A DNA stretch of 64,000 bases from Symsagittifera roscoffensis (GCF_963678635.1 NC_087065.1:13182743-13246742), one strand, 5' to 3'; counted from the stretch's first letter, positions 1 to 10,920 are shown. Numbers and translations are program-made. The notes: generated from the sequence alone by a model not told the origin.

Positions 1-1898
1 TTTGAATCCAAAAACCGAATTTTCGTGATTTTTGAGAAAACGAAACACTATAAATTCAGAAAATTTTTTGAAAGTTTTGAGTTAGAACAGTAAAAATAGT
101 TGTTCGGACAATGTCCACTAGTGAATCTACAAGTTTTAAAACCCGCTTTCCGAAAGCCTTCAGGTTCGCAGAGAAATCGAACTTAACGTGTTTGATTTGG
201 TGGATTCATCAATCCGGAGGGGTACAGGTAGCATAGTTTTTCGCAAATTTTTTCAACTAAAGCGTTTTAGATCTGGTCTTTTGCATTGAACTAGAAGAGT
301 GTAGGCCTTCTGAGCTCGGATCAATAATTTTTAGGTCGAAAAGAACAGAATTGCGGAAAAAGTTAGGCGGAACCTATATGAGACAAATTTTTTGACTTTA
401 GAAAAAAGACGTTTTGATTAATAACTTTGGAACTACTGGGCATATCGAGTTGATCTTGGTACCAATAGATCAGAAATTAGCTGAACTTACTGATAGGGAC
501 AAAAAAGTAAGCGTGAAAATTTTTTTTTGAGATTGTTTTTAGCAAATTCACCAATTTGGGAGGGTAGACCCTTCACGTTTTATAAATTTTTTTTTTAGAA
601 AAGCCCTTACACCCCTACCAAAAGGTAATAGCGGTTAAATAAAGTAACTTTAGGCTGTTTTAGACGAAAGGGGAAGGCTAAAGGCACAGGAAAACCTTAA
701 TCGAACTGAAGTTAGGCTAGCGATAAGACCCTTCACCGTTAGCGTGAATTGTCAAATAAGAGGCTTAACTTCAATCCGGAAGGGTCTAGGAAGGCATTAC
801 ATACCCTTCCTAGTTAATTGAAAAAGCAAAATCGCATCGGAGAACGTATCCGGAGGGGTATAGGTTGAAAGACGGAAATCTCCGAAAAGCTACTTTTACA
901 AACCAGAGGGCTCCCAATCCGGAGAGGTCAAAAATTTTTTTTTTCAAATTAGGAGGGGTCTGAATCCGGAGGGGTCTTATATTTGCTAATTCGGAGGGGT
1001 CCCAATCCGGAGGGTTCTTATATTTACTAACTCAGAGGGGTCCCAATCCGGAGGGGTCTAAATTTTGTTAGTCCGGAAGGGTCCTATTTTTTGCAATCCG
1101 GAGGGGTATTATTTTATTAAAGGACTTAGGTAAACGGAAGAAAGACTAAGGTGAGAGGTATTAGGTTATTAGCAGACAGGCTAGGAATCAGTGACTGCAC
1201 TGGTAACTTGCCTTTCAATAAAAACCAGACCAAAACAAAGCAGGTCCGAACTCGGATATTCGCGACACTAAGTCTTAACTAATAAGAACGTAATTCATTG
1301 GTGTGCATTGAAACCCAATACGTTTTTGTGAAAAGTGACTGCCCTGAGGATTGTAGTAGGTCTAGCTCGGGCAGTCCAAAGGCAGATAGGTAACACAGTA
1401 CTCGGTGGGTGCAATAGACGCCCACTTGAGAAAATTACTGCCTTGAAAGTTTTGTCTGTTTGGTGCAGCACCAAGCAGGGAAAGCTTTTTCTTTAAAAAA
1501 AAAAACAAATTCGACTATTGTACTGCAACCGACTAAAAGTACAATACACATACGTTTTTTTTTCATAGAGTTATTCATATTCTGTCATTATATATTATAT
1601 TTTTTCCTTTTGTTTCTGATTTTAAATCAACATAATTTGTGCTTGATTGGGTAGTGAGTTTACTATCTTTTAAATTGACTGACAACATCATATTGTGTTA
1701 GTTCTCAAATCTTACGACCCATAATCGGTTAGTGTGAATAAATTATATACAAACTGTACTCTGATTACATACAGGGATACGTGGTCACTATTTTATAGAA
1801 TCTTTTGAAATTTATTGTGTTGTGTCATTATTATTGGTAGTCAAACTATAAGATCACTAGCAATCGAATTAAGTGTATAGGCATTAAGAAGTGACAAA
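1..1898. other. Leader-like non-coding region with CCGGAGGGGT motifs
   Basis: No credible coding region is visible here. The stretch precedes the gag-like ORF that starts at 1899 and carries many copies of the motif CCGGAGGGGT or near variants (around 215, 775, 848, 916 and densely from 951 to 1112). The same motif returns at about 5610 and 6655, downstream of the ORFs, so both flanks of the element share it. This suggests LTR or UTR sequence, but I could not find a long direct match that would define an LTR pair. The small ORF at 1460-1654 is low-complexity and unconvincing. The element may extend left beyond the window. Confidence 0.5.
903..1112. repeat. Tandem repeat, ~41 bp period, CCGGAGGGGT core
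   Basis: Four units begin near 951, 992, 1033 and 1073, with a looser one near 903. Each contains GAGGGGTC followed by AATCCGGAGGGGTC and an AT-rich spacer such as TTATATTTGCTAA. The spacing is 40-41 bp, with substitutions between units. Dispersed single copies occur elsewhere in 1-1100 and at about 5610 and 6655. Function unknown; it could be a repeated regulatory motif in a retroelement leader or LTR. Confidence 0.8.
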
Positions 1899-2879
1899 TT
1901 GAGAATGAGTCTAGACAAGTCAAGGATACCTAAGCGAGGTAATAGCTCTAGGAAATTCATAACTAAAAAGCAAAGAAAAACAATGACCGATCCTTTTGTG
2001 GATTGGATCAAACGAGCCCGGACCGACAAAGGGGAGACGGTTTCAGGCAGAATGGTTGAAACGAGGAGTCAGAAGACCTCAGAAGAGAGAAAAGAAAGGT
2101 TAGAAGTGGAGGTCAATACGGACCAGGCCATGAATGACATCCAGGAAGTACATGGACTGGAAGGGAGAGGCAGAAGGCTGGCGAGTGAATCTACTCCGGT
2201 AGAACAAGGCCAGGATTTTGCCACTTCCACCGGGACATTAGATCGAGAGGAGATGTCGCAACTGTCCGACATTTCAACTGAAATTGTGGCAACTAGAAGG
2301 TCTCCAACAGACAACACTATGATGGCAGGCGGGACTGAGAAACAAACAACGTCATCATCGTTCTCAGAAAGAATGAGGAACACCTTAGGAAACATCTTTC
2401 CATTCACCATGGGAGTGGGCACAGGAAATGAAAGTGAATCCCAGAAGGAGGAGGAAGAAGAAGAAGAGCAAGTGGACTTTGGGTCTCAAGTCAGCCTCAA
2501 TAGTTCGACCCAGGGGAATGAGGTATACGTCGAAAGAGAGACTGGAACCATGGACAAATTTGGTGTGGTGAGAACGATAAGCAAAGAGGTAAACACACCG
2601 GGCCAGTCGAGAGGCTTCGCGATGATGACAAATTCAGAGCCGCAAACTGGGGAGAGTAGAAACGGAGGGCTAGGCGACGCATTGGCGGATCCTGAGGTGG
2701 ATAATGAAAAGACGTCGAGGCAGAGAGTCAAGGCCCGAATCTCGACCAGCACGAAGCTACCTGGGACCGACAGGGTTACACCGCCACTAGTGACAACACT
2801 CGTGGATAACGGGGCAGCACTAGAAGAAGCCTTGAACAACATAGAACAACATAGTGGAGAGTTTAGGAGAACAAAATGA
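1899..2879 (+). CDS. gag-like protein, N-terminal part (unassigned)
   Basis: An open frame of 326 codons from ATG 1899; the nearby ATGs at 1905 and 1983 are alternatives. The product is hydrophilic, rich in Glu, Ser, Thr and Arg. It has a basic start (residues 1-30), an acidic Glu run near residues 190-200 and no zinc knuckle. It ends 26 bases into the overlapping coiled-coil frame that starts at 2854. The sense of the two frames suggests one protein split by a single frameshift near 2860-2875, because the end of this frame (residues 305-317) already reads like the start of the coiled coil. The gag assignment is an inference from position and from the downstream coiled coil; no diagnostic gag domain is seen. 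Confidence 0.45.
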   Translation: MRMSLDKSRIPKRGNSSRKFITKKQRKTMTDPFVDWIKRARTDKGETVSGRMVETRSQKTSEERKERLEVEVNTDQAMNDIQEVHGLEGRGRRLASESTPVEQGQDFATSTGTLDREEMSQLSDISTEIVATRRSPTDNTMMAGGTEKQTTSSSFSERMRNTLGNIFPFTMGVGTGNESESQKEEEEEEEQVDFGSQVSLNSSTQGNEVYVERETGTMDKFGVVRTISKEVNTPGQSRGFAMMTNSEPQTGESRNGGLGDALADPEVDNEKTSRQRVKARISTSTKLPGTDRVTPPLVTTLVDNGAALEEALNNIEQHSGEFRRTK

Positions 2880-3297
2880 ACAGATGTCCATAAGAATGAG
2901 TGAACTAGAAAGAGCAGTTCACATTGAAAGAGAAAGTCTGCGGGAAGAAAAAAACCGCAATAGACAAGAAGTTGGTAGGAGCGAAAAACGCTTGAAAGAA
3001 AGAACAGACGAGCATATATCGAAGAACTTGTCGCGAATGACAAGAGAAGCGGAACAGAGAGAGTTACGCTTAAGAGACGACATGGAGAAGTTAAGAATTC
3101 AGCAAAAGCAGTCTCTTCGGACTCTTGACACAAAGATAGACGCGATGATGGAGAGGCGAACTCAGGCTATCATGGATAGGTTGGACGGGCTACAAAGCAG
3201 CAAGAGTGGACCAAAAGAAGGGGAACCGAACTCGGGAGGTCCCAGCAGGGGGCCGAAGGTGAACTTCAATGACCATCAAAAGAGGAGGACATATTAA
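2854..3297 (+). CDS. Coiled-coil segment of gag-like protein
   Basis: A 147-codon frame, +1 relative to the preceding ORF. Residues 8-115 are a nearly continuous charged coiled coil of Glu, Arg, Lys and Leu. The motif TLDTKIDAM at about residues 92-100 resembles SLDTRMDTM in the minus-strand gag of the large Gypsy element (41.88-42.10 kb), which supports a shared gag ancestry. The tail is Gly/Ser/Pro-rich. The next homologous block (ORF3-like, from about 3315) follows after one stop codon at 3295-3297. I interpret this as the second half of a gag broken by a frameshift. Confidence 0.5.
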   Translation: MESLGEQNEQMSIRMSELERAVHIERESLREEKNRNRQEVGRSEKRLKERTDEHISKNLSRMTREAEQRELRLRDDMEKLRIQQKQSLRTLDTKIDAMMERRTQAIMDRLDGLQSSKSGPKEGEPNSGGPSRGPKVNFNDHQKRRTY

Positions 3298-3299
3298 AG

Positions 3300-4470
3300 A
3301 GTACGAGAACGATCGTGGATCAAGCATTCTCAGTGCCAAAGTGTGTTAGACTAATGAGAATCTCCGAGAAATCTTACGAGTTGCTATGTAAGATGTTCTC
3401 AGCAGTTCCAGAGAGAACAAAGGAGGAGTTGGAATCGATACTGGGAAGGACGTTCATGGGATACGTGAGCGGGAACTTCAGTGACTTTGAGAGACAGAAA
3501 CAGAGAGGATCAACTGTTACAGATTACAATACAGTGGACGAGAATGATGAAGTCCACCGAGTGATGATGGAAGTGGAATCATTACTGGAAGCTTCGGGAA
3601 AACGTAATTGGAGGAGCATCATGTTGACACATGACGAGTTTCCTTGCCACTGCTTGCTGCAGACCTGGTGGTAACCCAAGCGTAGTAATCTGGTGTTGAT
3701 CTGGGACTCTGCAGAGCTGCTCTCCATGGGTTTACCACTCATCACAGCCCATGACAATAGTGATAGTGGGAGTTATGATGGCGATACGATGGCTGGAAGC
3801 TCATTTGAAAGAAAACAATAGACAGGAGGCACCGACGAGAGAACAGTTGCGGAAATTGGATTGTCTGAAAGATTTAGATCTTTTTGAGACAATGTGCAAA
3901 ATTCTAAACATTCCGACGGAAGTGAAGAAGATATGGGCAAGAAAACGATTGATGCCATGGTTCAGAGCTAACATGACTGCATGGCTGTACGAATATGCTA
4001 AAAAGCATTTGTCGAAGCACGGCAGAGTGTACAGTGAATATCAGCTGGACGTTGGAGCAGGAGCTTTCGAGCGAGCTCTCGTGACTCATCGGAATGCAGT
4101 GACCACCGCTGTGAAAAGAATTTCCAGGACAAGAGAACGTAGTGGAAAGGAGAAGGCAGAGATGTTGAAGGATGAGGAACAGAGAATCTAACGTGGATCC
4201 CCTACCTTGTTTCAAACAGAGGGTAGAAGAGCAGAAGTGTTCGAGAACTGCTTCCAACAGCGTCAGAATAGCTAATGATGTGTTGCAAGACACAGAAGTT
4301 GAAAGTGCAGAGTCAGTATCACAGGAGGAAGAGATGGAACATTGACGAATGGCCGAAAAACGAGATGCAAAAAGAGACGAAATTGGAAGAATTTAGAAGT
4401 TTTAGAACTTCTAAACGACGAAAAAAGAAGAAAACAAAGAAATGCGGAAAAAGAAGAAGTTAAAACTTAG
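3300..4470 (+). pseudogene. ORF3-like C-terminal segment (plus-strand copy)
   Basis: Frames 3315-3674, 3751-4191 and 4275-4463 together match, in order, the C-terminal part of the minus-strand ORF3 copies at 13.5-14.9 and 28.3-29.6 kb. The first frame begins with the motif DQAFSVPKC shared with the 14.3-15.0 kb copy and ends in the shared block around SGERNLRS/SGKRNWRS. The second carries ALVTHRNAVTT, matching PLFTHRNGITT. The third is a basic Lys/Arg tail. Stops and frame changes separate the three, so this copy is probably not translated as one protein. Family unknown: I see no catalytic motif, and the mix of helical and basic segments would suit a structural or nucleic-acid-binding protein, which is inference only. 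Confidence 0.55.
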
Positions 4471-6900
4471 AACTGTTTTATGTGTGTGAAAAAACTCAAG
4501 TGAGAAACTAAGCAACCAAGTTGTAATTGAAAACTGAAACATTTAGTTGAGTTTTGAAATTGTTGCATTTACAAATTTGCATTTTGATTTTAGTTAAGTG
4601 GCTTTAGAGACAATTACTTACTATGTATTTAGAAAAGCTTGAGTGAAAGAGTATATTTAAATAATCCAGCCTGCATGACTGTTTTTAATCAACTAGGAGA
4701 ACTGATCACTTTGTGATGACATGAAAGGCTTGGGTAATCTCTCGAAGAGGGAGATTGTTTCATTGTTCTTTCTAACCACAGAGTTTCTTAGTTTTAATAT
4801 TCAGGACAATAACAAGCAAGACTTCCGAAGGGAAGAAGCATAGTAGGATAATTTTAGCTTGTTGGTTGGCAGGACTGTCCTGCAAACCAACATCTTTTAA
4901 AAATCTAGGAGAAAAAGTTTTTAATCAGGATATTGACATTGGATGTCGGAAAAGATGTTTTTATCTTAGGTCATATTCTCAATGTGCAGATTGATGAAAG
5001 AATTTGAAGGCTATCGTGATGTAGTATGATGCCATTTATATTCTGAAGTGAGTCAATATGACGTGGACAAGAGTAATTTCGTGCATTTTGTAAATTCTGT
5101 TCGATGACACTGTACCTATTTTACGAAAATTGCGAGATTCAATGAGGACATTGACCGGACTGTCCGGGGAGTATGTGATATTCGACCAGAATCGACCAAA
5201 ATGCAGATTCAGCATATTCGAGTTTTTTGACAGCGAACCTTACGAATTGACGGTTTTAAGCGATTAACGACGTTATTGGGACGATTAGTCAAACGGTGAA
5301 GGTCAAGATATTCTGGTATTTTGAAATTTTAAAAATTCGAAATATGACGTCATATTTCTGAGAAACGTCAGAAACGGCCATTTTGGCAGAAAACCGGAAG
5401 AAAAACACAACAATTAGTTGCGATAGCGTGAACAACGAGAATTGTGCTTGAAAAACAACGACGCATTGCAGAAGTAGCAGAGACCGCTCCGAGTTGCAAC
5501 TATTGTGTCGCTACAAAAGTTGCAAGGCCGTTGCGAACAACGGTGAAGGGTGGAAAACCAGCTTTCCGGAAGGAGAATAAGAGCTTTATTTACCCGGATT
5601 CAAGAATCCGGAGGGGTCTCGGGACTGGAACTTTTATTATCTTATATAAACTTTTAGCTTCCCTGTCATGTCCTGAGTTGAATTTAATTTACATCTGAAT
5701 TCAATTTGCTAGGATGAGAAGCTAGGAGTTGGGGGAAAGGGTTGATCCATCTTCGATGGAGATGATGATTTTTATCTACTGAACAAAAACAATAATAATT
5801 CAATAAATAGTAGTAGCCCTGATTTTAGGAGTGACCTCGTGGTCTGGGGATACTGAGAACTAGCCATGAGCTCACTATTTCAGCATGTAATTAAGTTAAT
5901 TTGAGTGTTTTGACCGAAGCCGAAAGCAGTAACGTTTTTGTCGACCCGATGTTAGAAAGACACCGAAAGTACTGGCTTGGTAGAGACGGTTAAAAACATG
6001 TAAAGCTCTGTTTAGACGTTAGCCAGTCGTCTTAGGACTTAGTTTTATTTTCCGTCGATATGTATCTTCCGGGCGAATGTTTCATAGATGTTTTTATGGC
6101 GCTCCTGGGTGTTATTCTTTTTTAACATCATGACCGGTAGAACCGTTAACGAGCACTCCGCGCCGAGCGGATGCTCACATTAACGCCCTTAATAGGCCTA
6201 AGCCGCCGGGGCGGAAGGGTAGTTCGGAACGCGGAAGCCTTCTGGATTACCGTGAATAGCTTTTTAACCTAGTTAAGACCGAAAATTCACGAACCAGGAA
6301 GGGTGGGGGGATTCGCGGTCCCGTCGTTCCCTGAGAGGTTTGTGACCAAAAACACTTAAAGATATATATAAAACCAAACAAAAAGTAGTATAGTACCCAA
6401 GAGAAACAAAAAACATAAAAAATAACCGAAAAAACCAAAAACAGTAAAAAAAAAAGTTAAAAAAATCAGTAGAAATCATCACCCCAGACAAGATGTGATC
6501 CGACCCTCCCGTTTGTTGTTGATAGATATATTGTTGTTACAGGCATTTATATGAGTCAGGATCCTTACGATCAATTTTGTGGCCCGTTTGTGAGGCTTGT
6601 ACTGTAGGGTTATTTGAGCATTTAAGCACGTTAATGATAAATTGCGCTCAATCCGGAAGGGTCAGCTGATTTGCGCTCAATTCGCAAGGGTCTGGGGAGA
6701 AGACTGATCCGGCAAGCAGTACAAGGAGCAACAAGAAGGGGCTCAACGACAACAACAATCGACTGTTGGGTATCGTTAACAAGTTTTGTATCCCTTTTGG
6801 TACAAAAAGTAAGATAGTAATCTGTGGGGGGCACGACAGTGCTGCACTGTAGTGACCCTTCACCGAACTGCGAATATCCGAGTTAAGCACCTTTTTCAAA
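4471..6900. other. Non-coding remainder of plus-strand element
   Basis: No supported gene. The stretch is AT-rich at first. It then has a GC-richer part near 5400-5650 and 6100-6320 in which CCGGAGGGGT-type motifs recur (5610, 6655) and A-rich runs occur (6360-6470). The motif match to 200-1110 suggests the 3' untranslated or LTR part of the remnant whose ORFs lie at 1.9-4.5 kb. The short ORF at 5444-5698 has no recognisable features. The region ends at the LTR of element A. Confidence 0.4.
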
Positions 6901-6901
6901 G

Positions 6902-7266
6902 TTCGTCCCGCAGAATTGTGATAACTGCAGGAGTTTATTATAGAAAGGGTTTATCAAGGAAGGATTTATAAATCAACTGGTTGCTCGCGAAGTACAATTT
7001 TTGTTCCAGTGTTGCCCCGATTCTATCCTTAATCCGAGTAAATTTTGATTTTAACCAGATTACGGATTTTTTCACCCTCTGTCAGTTTTATCTGACACTA
7101 AATAAAGTGAGGTTTTCTACCGCCTGTCAAGGCGTTTGCATTTTGGTTAAAGTCATTTAAAGCGTTGACAGTTCTAAAACATCATAAGTTAGCAATGACC
7201 TCTGCCAAACTAGTTCAAGACATGATCTTTACAGTTTACTAACAAGGAAACTTCAGTTTTCCTACA
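6902..7266 (-). repeat. Element A downstream (3') LTR
   Basis: Matches 11612-11998 along its length with about 10-15% differences and small indels. Shared landmarks are GTCCCGCAGAATT at the left edge, TATCCTTAATCCGAGTAA, GACACTAAATAAAGTGA, CGCCTGTCAAGGCGTTT and AGCAATGACC. The right edge is CCTACA at 7261-7266. The divergence from the other LTR points to an old insertion. Confidence 0.75.
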
Positions 7267-7325
7267 ATGTTATCTCCTTGAAATTGGAAAGCCCACTCAC
7301 GACGCATGGTGGATATTTTGGCAAA

Positions 7326-7580
7326 TCAGTTGGTTCCCCATGATATAACTTTACCTCTTTTAGCACGTTTCAAGGGACTATATTTATTGAGCATTTCAGA
7401 AACAGTTTGAATGAACATTTTATGGCGCAACACATCTTTTGCAGCATCTAGGGCTCTTTTATTGTAGATTACTCTGGTTTCTAGATCCAAGAGAATATTT
7501 CGAGCTTCAACCAGCACCTTGAAATATTCTTCTTGTCCGTCTTTGCCTGGGTAGCATTAGAAGGCAAAGACTCTTACCAT
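7326..7580 (-). pseudogene. J-domain-like segment, element A copy
   Basis: The 63-codon frame 7326-7517 and its upstream continuation in another frame correspond to the better-preserved segment in element C (22,247-22,528). An extra T near 7557 shifts the frame relative to C within the CYPGKDG region. The open part covers the ARNIL...YNKRAL block, resembling helix III of a DnaJ J-domain, and ends with a Lys/Arg-rich tail. Broken copy. Confidence 0.4.
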
Positions 7581-7604
7581 GCCTATCCACTGTTTCAGGC
7601 GGCG

Positions 7605-8057
7605 CTATTTCCGGCAACAATAATATATCAGAGAGGCTCGGGGAGGGGAGAAAAGACGCTGTGAGTCATGAAGACGCATTCTCTTCCAGAGTAAATATTT
7701 TGCGAAAGTTTGTGTCTTCAAGTTAGTGTGAAGCTTCTTCATCTTCCTCCGACCTTCCGAGATTTTCGTCTTGTGCTCGCTCTCCAGCGAGTCTCTCTCT
7801 ATTTCGAAAGCTTTAATTTTCAATTTGTAGCCTTCAACGGTTCCCTCCACTTGCAAGAGATTCTCAATCCCGTTGTTAACCTCAATTTGAGAGAGTTTCA
7901 GTTGCTCCTCGAGTTGCAGGCTTGTCACCCTCAGCTTGTCGCTGTTACCTAAATAACTCTCTGCGTCACTTATCTGGCCACTGAGGATGATCACCTCCTC
8001 CCATGAAGTGTGCGCCCAATTCACAATATTTGGTGGTTGAAGTTGCTCGAGTGGCAC
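7605..8057 (-). CDS. Coiled-coil ORF of element A
   Basis: A 150-codon frame. Residues 30-115 form a coiled coil with regular Leu/Ile/Val spacing and many Glu/Lys/Ser residues. The counterpart in element C is 22,625-22,930, in which the frame is cut earlier. In C the frame appears to lead into the J-domain-like segment, so the original product was probably a coiled coil plus J-like domain. No similarity to reverse transcriptase, RNase H or integrase is visible. Function unknown; a captured host sequence is possible. Confidence 0.4.
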   Translation of the reverse strand: MPLEQLQPPNIVNWAHTSWEEVIILSGQISDAESYLGNSDKLRVTSLQLEEQLKLSQIEVNNGIENLLQVEGTVEGYKLKIKAFEIERDSLESEHKTKISEGRRKMKKLHTNLKTQTFAKYLLWKRMRLHDSQRLFSPPRASLIYYCCRK

Positions 8058-8644
8058 CGCAGTTCAACGTTTAGTATTGACGCCTACTAACCAGAATACA
8101 TTAGGCCGCACCACCGCCTTAACTTCAAATAGTTCTGGCAGGAAACATATAAATTATCCGACTTCTGGTTCCTGTCGGTTTCCTAAAAACCATATATAGA
8201 TATATTTTTTCTTAATCCAACAGTCTACGCGGTGCTTTTTTTTTTTCCTAATCCCACAGGTAACACTGTGTTTTCATTTCTTTTTTTACTCTTAATCCCA
8301 CAAGTAGCACTGATTTTTTCAAATTGCCCTCAAACATGTCTTAATTTTATTCGTCCAAACATGCTATGCTTATGTGACTTACTTCCTGGTTTAAAAAATA
8401 TTATCCTGTTGTCCCGTGCGTTGCACGTTTGTTTCCCTTATCAAAACTTGTTTTTCTTTTTCCTGTCTGTTTCTACTTCCGGAGTTTCTCCTCAAGTGTC
8501 TATAATAGCTGTACTCCCCCAATGGGTTTAACAGCTGGAATACCGTTTCCTTTTTGGCCCCGCTCTTTCATAAAGCTGCCTAAAAATATATACGCAAAAT
8601 CAATCCTGAAATTTCACATAGAAGATTAAGTGTTAGCGTTTTGA

Positions 8645-9270
8645 TTAGACATCTCTAGCTACTCCCCAATAACGGAGCAACCATGGAAAATATAACCAGC
8701 TGTAAGCTGGAACTTTCAAGCCAAAATGGTCCACTTGATCATAAGCATATTCTCCGTTTTGTCCCAGGAAGACCTCCCTTCCTGTTATTGTCTTCCTTTT
8801 GTGTTTCATAAGTTGTGACAACTGACTGTCTCTCAAATATTTATCCGTGAAAAGTCCTCCACTGTTCAAATCAAATAAGCTCAAAGTTGCAGATTGTTTC
8901 TCTTATTCTTTTTGGCGTGCGGATCAATTTCAATTGTTTTGATATGATATCCAGGACACATTACCTAACTCAGAAGCATTGGGATAGACTTTATTGCACA
9001 GCGCGAGAGTATAATTGCAATAAATTACTCTGCTCATCGCTGCCAAGATTTTAAAACTTCCACCGGTACTTATTCTGTGCATAAGGATATTTCGGCAAAT
9101 TTGACCTGTATTTTTGTACATTGGTCTATGTACAATAATACAAAATTCATACTTTCGTATGCCCGCCAAAATCGCTTTGCATCAGCGTTTAACTTTATTT
9201 TATGTCTGATTTTGTCCCAAAAACCCTTAGTCCGTTGAGCTGCGTAAAAAGACCTGGTTATGTTTATCAA
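8645..9270 (-). pseudogene. Unassigned short frames between protease and coiled coil, element A
   Basis: Two frames (8645-8884 and 9070-9270) are conserved in element C (23,552-23,797 and 23,988-24,188). They contain blocks such as LRDSQLSQLMKHKRKTITG and KIKLNADAKRFW. These are hydrophilic and match no family I recognise. The 8.1-8.6 kb interval between them and the coiled coil is T-rich on the plus strand and has no supported frame. Conservation between copies reflects common descent and does not itself show selection. Confidence 0.3.
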
Positions 9271-9618
9271 ACATTATCCGTACATTTTCTTTTCTTCCGG
9301 TGACAATTGTGCACCATCCAGAGTAGCGTGTTTTCACAATTCAAAAGACTCCTGATGCTGCGCGGTCTACTACTGAAGATTCCGTCTCGTTGCTACTAAA
9401 GATTTCGTTTACTTGAATCTTTTTCTCAAATCAGTATAAAGAGCGATTTTGCTGTGACGGTATATGTTAATCGCTCCATTTTGCTTGTTCAGTAGCTTGA
9501 GGCAACTTTTTCCTCGGCTTACGCTAACCAGTGAACCAGCTACCAGTCTTCCAGTTTTTCTTCGAATTCCTGTATGCCTTCAATTAAACCTTCTGTGCTA
9601 CTGAACACGGTACCGTTT

Positions 9619-10070
9619 TCATCCGCGATGACGATTTCTACTAGTTTTTTTTATTTCTGATGGGATTCTTGCATTCCTCTTTGCTATTACAAAGATTCGG
9701 ACACCGGTCGTTGTGTGTGCTGATATAGGTAGCGCTATTCTATGTTTCGTACTGTATAGCAATTTTTCGCCATTATTTAGAATGCATTCTTGATCTACCA
9801 TAAAGTCCAAACCAAGAAGGCAGGTTAAGCAGTTATCCATCGTTATTAAAAATTCTTGGGCGGACTCTCCGGATTTTGGTTTCATTTTCATTTTGATGTC
9901 CACACTGCCAACGTTTTTCAACGCCGAACTGTTAGCTGCCAACACTTTTTTTCAAAAGCTTATATGCTTCCCTGTTTTCCAAGCCGTTCATACGTGTCGA
10001 AACTAAGGAGCGAAATGCTACTCCTACTGTCTAGCAGTCCTGTTAACAAACTCCGGTTCAATAACAACTC
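9619..10070 (-). pseudogene. Retropepsin-like protease, element A
   Basis: The minus strand around 10,023-10,060 reads LLDSRSSISLLS, the position of the retropepsin active site, where LDSG or LDTG is usual; the catalytic Gly is replaced by Arg (DSR codons at 10,023-10,031). The frame 9619-9945 continues with the second half of the fold, including CLLGLDFMVDQ, the usual ILG-type motif before the flap-distal strand. A stop at about 9963 and a shift in an A-run near 9950 interrupt the frame. Retropepsins cleave gag polyproteins; this copy is presumably inactive. Confidence 0.65.
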
Positions 10071-10108
10071 CACATTGAAACATTGTGTTTAGTTAGAGGA
10101 GCATCTGG

Positions 10109-10920
10109 TTACGTTGTTTTGTTCCTTCTTTTTATTCCAAGGGCCTTTTTGTATAATGTGTGTAGAACTTTCACAAAAAAAACAATTACGACAGTTCTTT
10201 GCCCAATGGCCCTTTTGCCCACATAGTCAAAATTTGTCATAGTTTTTTTCCCTCCTGAAATTGTCATTTTTTTTCGCGCGTTTTTAGTCTGGGGTGGGAG
10301 TTCTTGCTCGGTCTCTTGAACCTTGTTCCCCATGTCGGTTTCCATCGCGTCGCGTTCCTCCCCAGTGGCTGTTGTCTCTTCGACCGTCACTGCTCCGGGC
10401 ATTTTTTCCATTACCAACCAACATCTGTTGGACTAGACTGTTCACCGAGTCCAATAGAGTTTCTGTTTCATCCCTAAGTATGGCTGCTATTCGTGGCGTT
10501 TGTTCTTCTTCCTCAGTTTTAGTTACGGCTTCCAGGTGAAGTCCCCACTCTAAAGCATTCGCAATGTTCATGCCTTTTTCTCCAATTGTGTTGCGGAGCT
10601 CATGTCTAACTTGGCTGTGTTGGATTCCTTCGGAAAAACCTCGAAGCACTAAGCGATCCCGTATGTCCTGTGACTCGTCCGGGTACGCCATCAGCGCCAA
10701 TTGCTGTAAATTTCACAAGAATTCTGTCAATTTTTCCCCTACCTGCTGCGCGCGACGCGCTAGCGGTCCGCAACATCACCGGTTTTTCAATGTAATGTCT
10801 TCGAAAATCTTAACTGGTCTCGTCATAGCTGTTTCTGGTTGCCTCTGGGAGGGTACGGTAAAATTCGAATGCAGATTTCTGCAATCTTAACGCGAAATAA
10901 TGCGGCCGTTCATCAGTTTC
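10109..10920 (-). pseudogene. Gypsy-type gag fragment, element A
   Basis: The frame 10,284-10,700 contains the capsid C-terminal pattern (DRLVLRGFSEGI..S..R..L) followed by a hydrophilic Glu/Arg-rich stretch. The overlapping frame 10,109-10,417 contains a decayed nucleocapsid segment (NCFFCESSTHY). Further gag-like sequence runs to about 10,920 with stops. Element C keeps the knuckle intact. Gag forms the particle that packages element RNA. Confidence 0.6.

Noticed and set aside
2486-3133. 215-codon minus-strand ORF with hydrophobic stretches
   Set aside because: Antisense shadow of the purine-rich gag-like coiled-coil ORFs; no domain signature.
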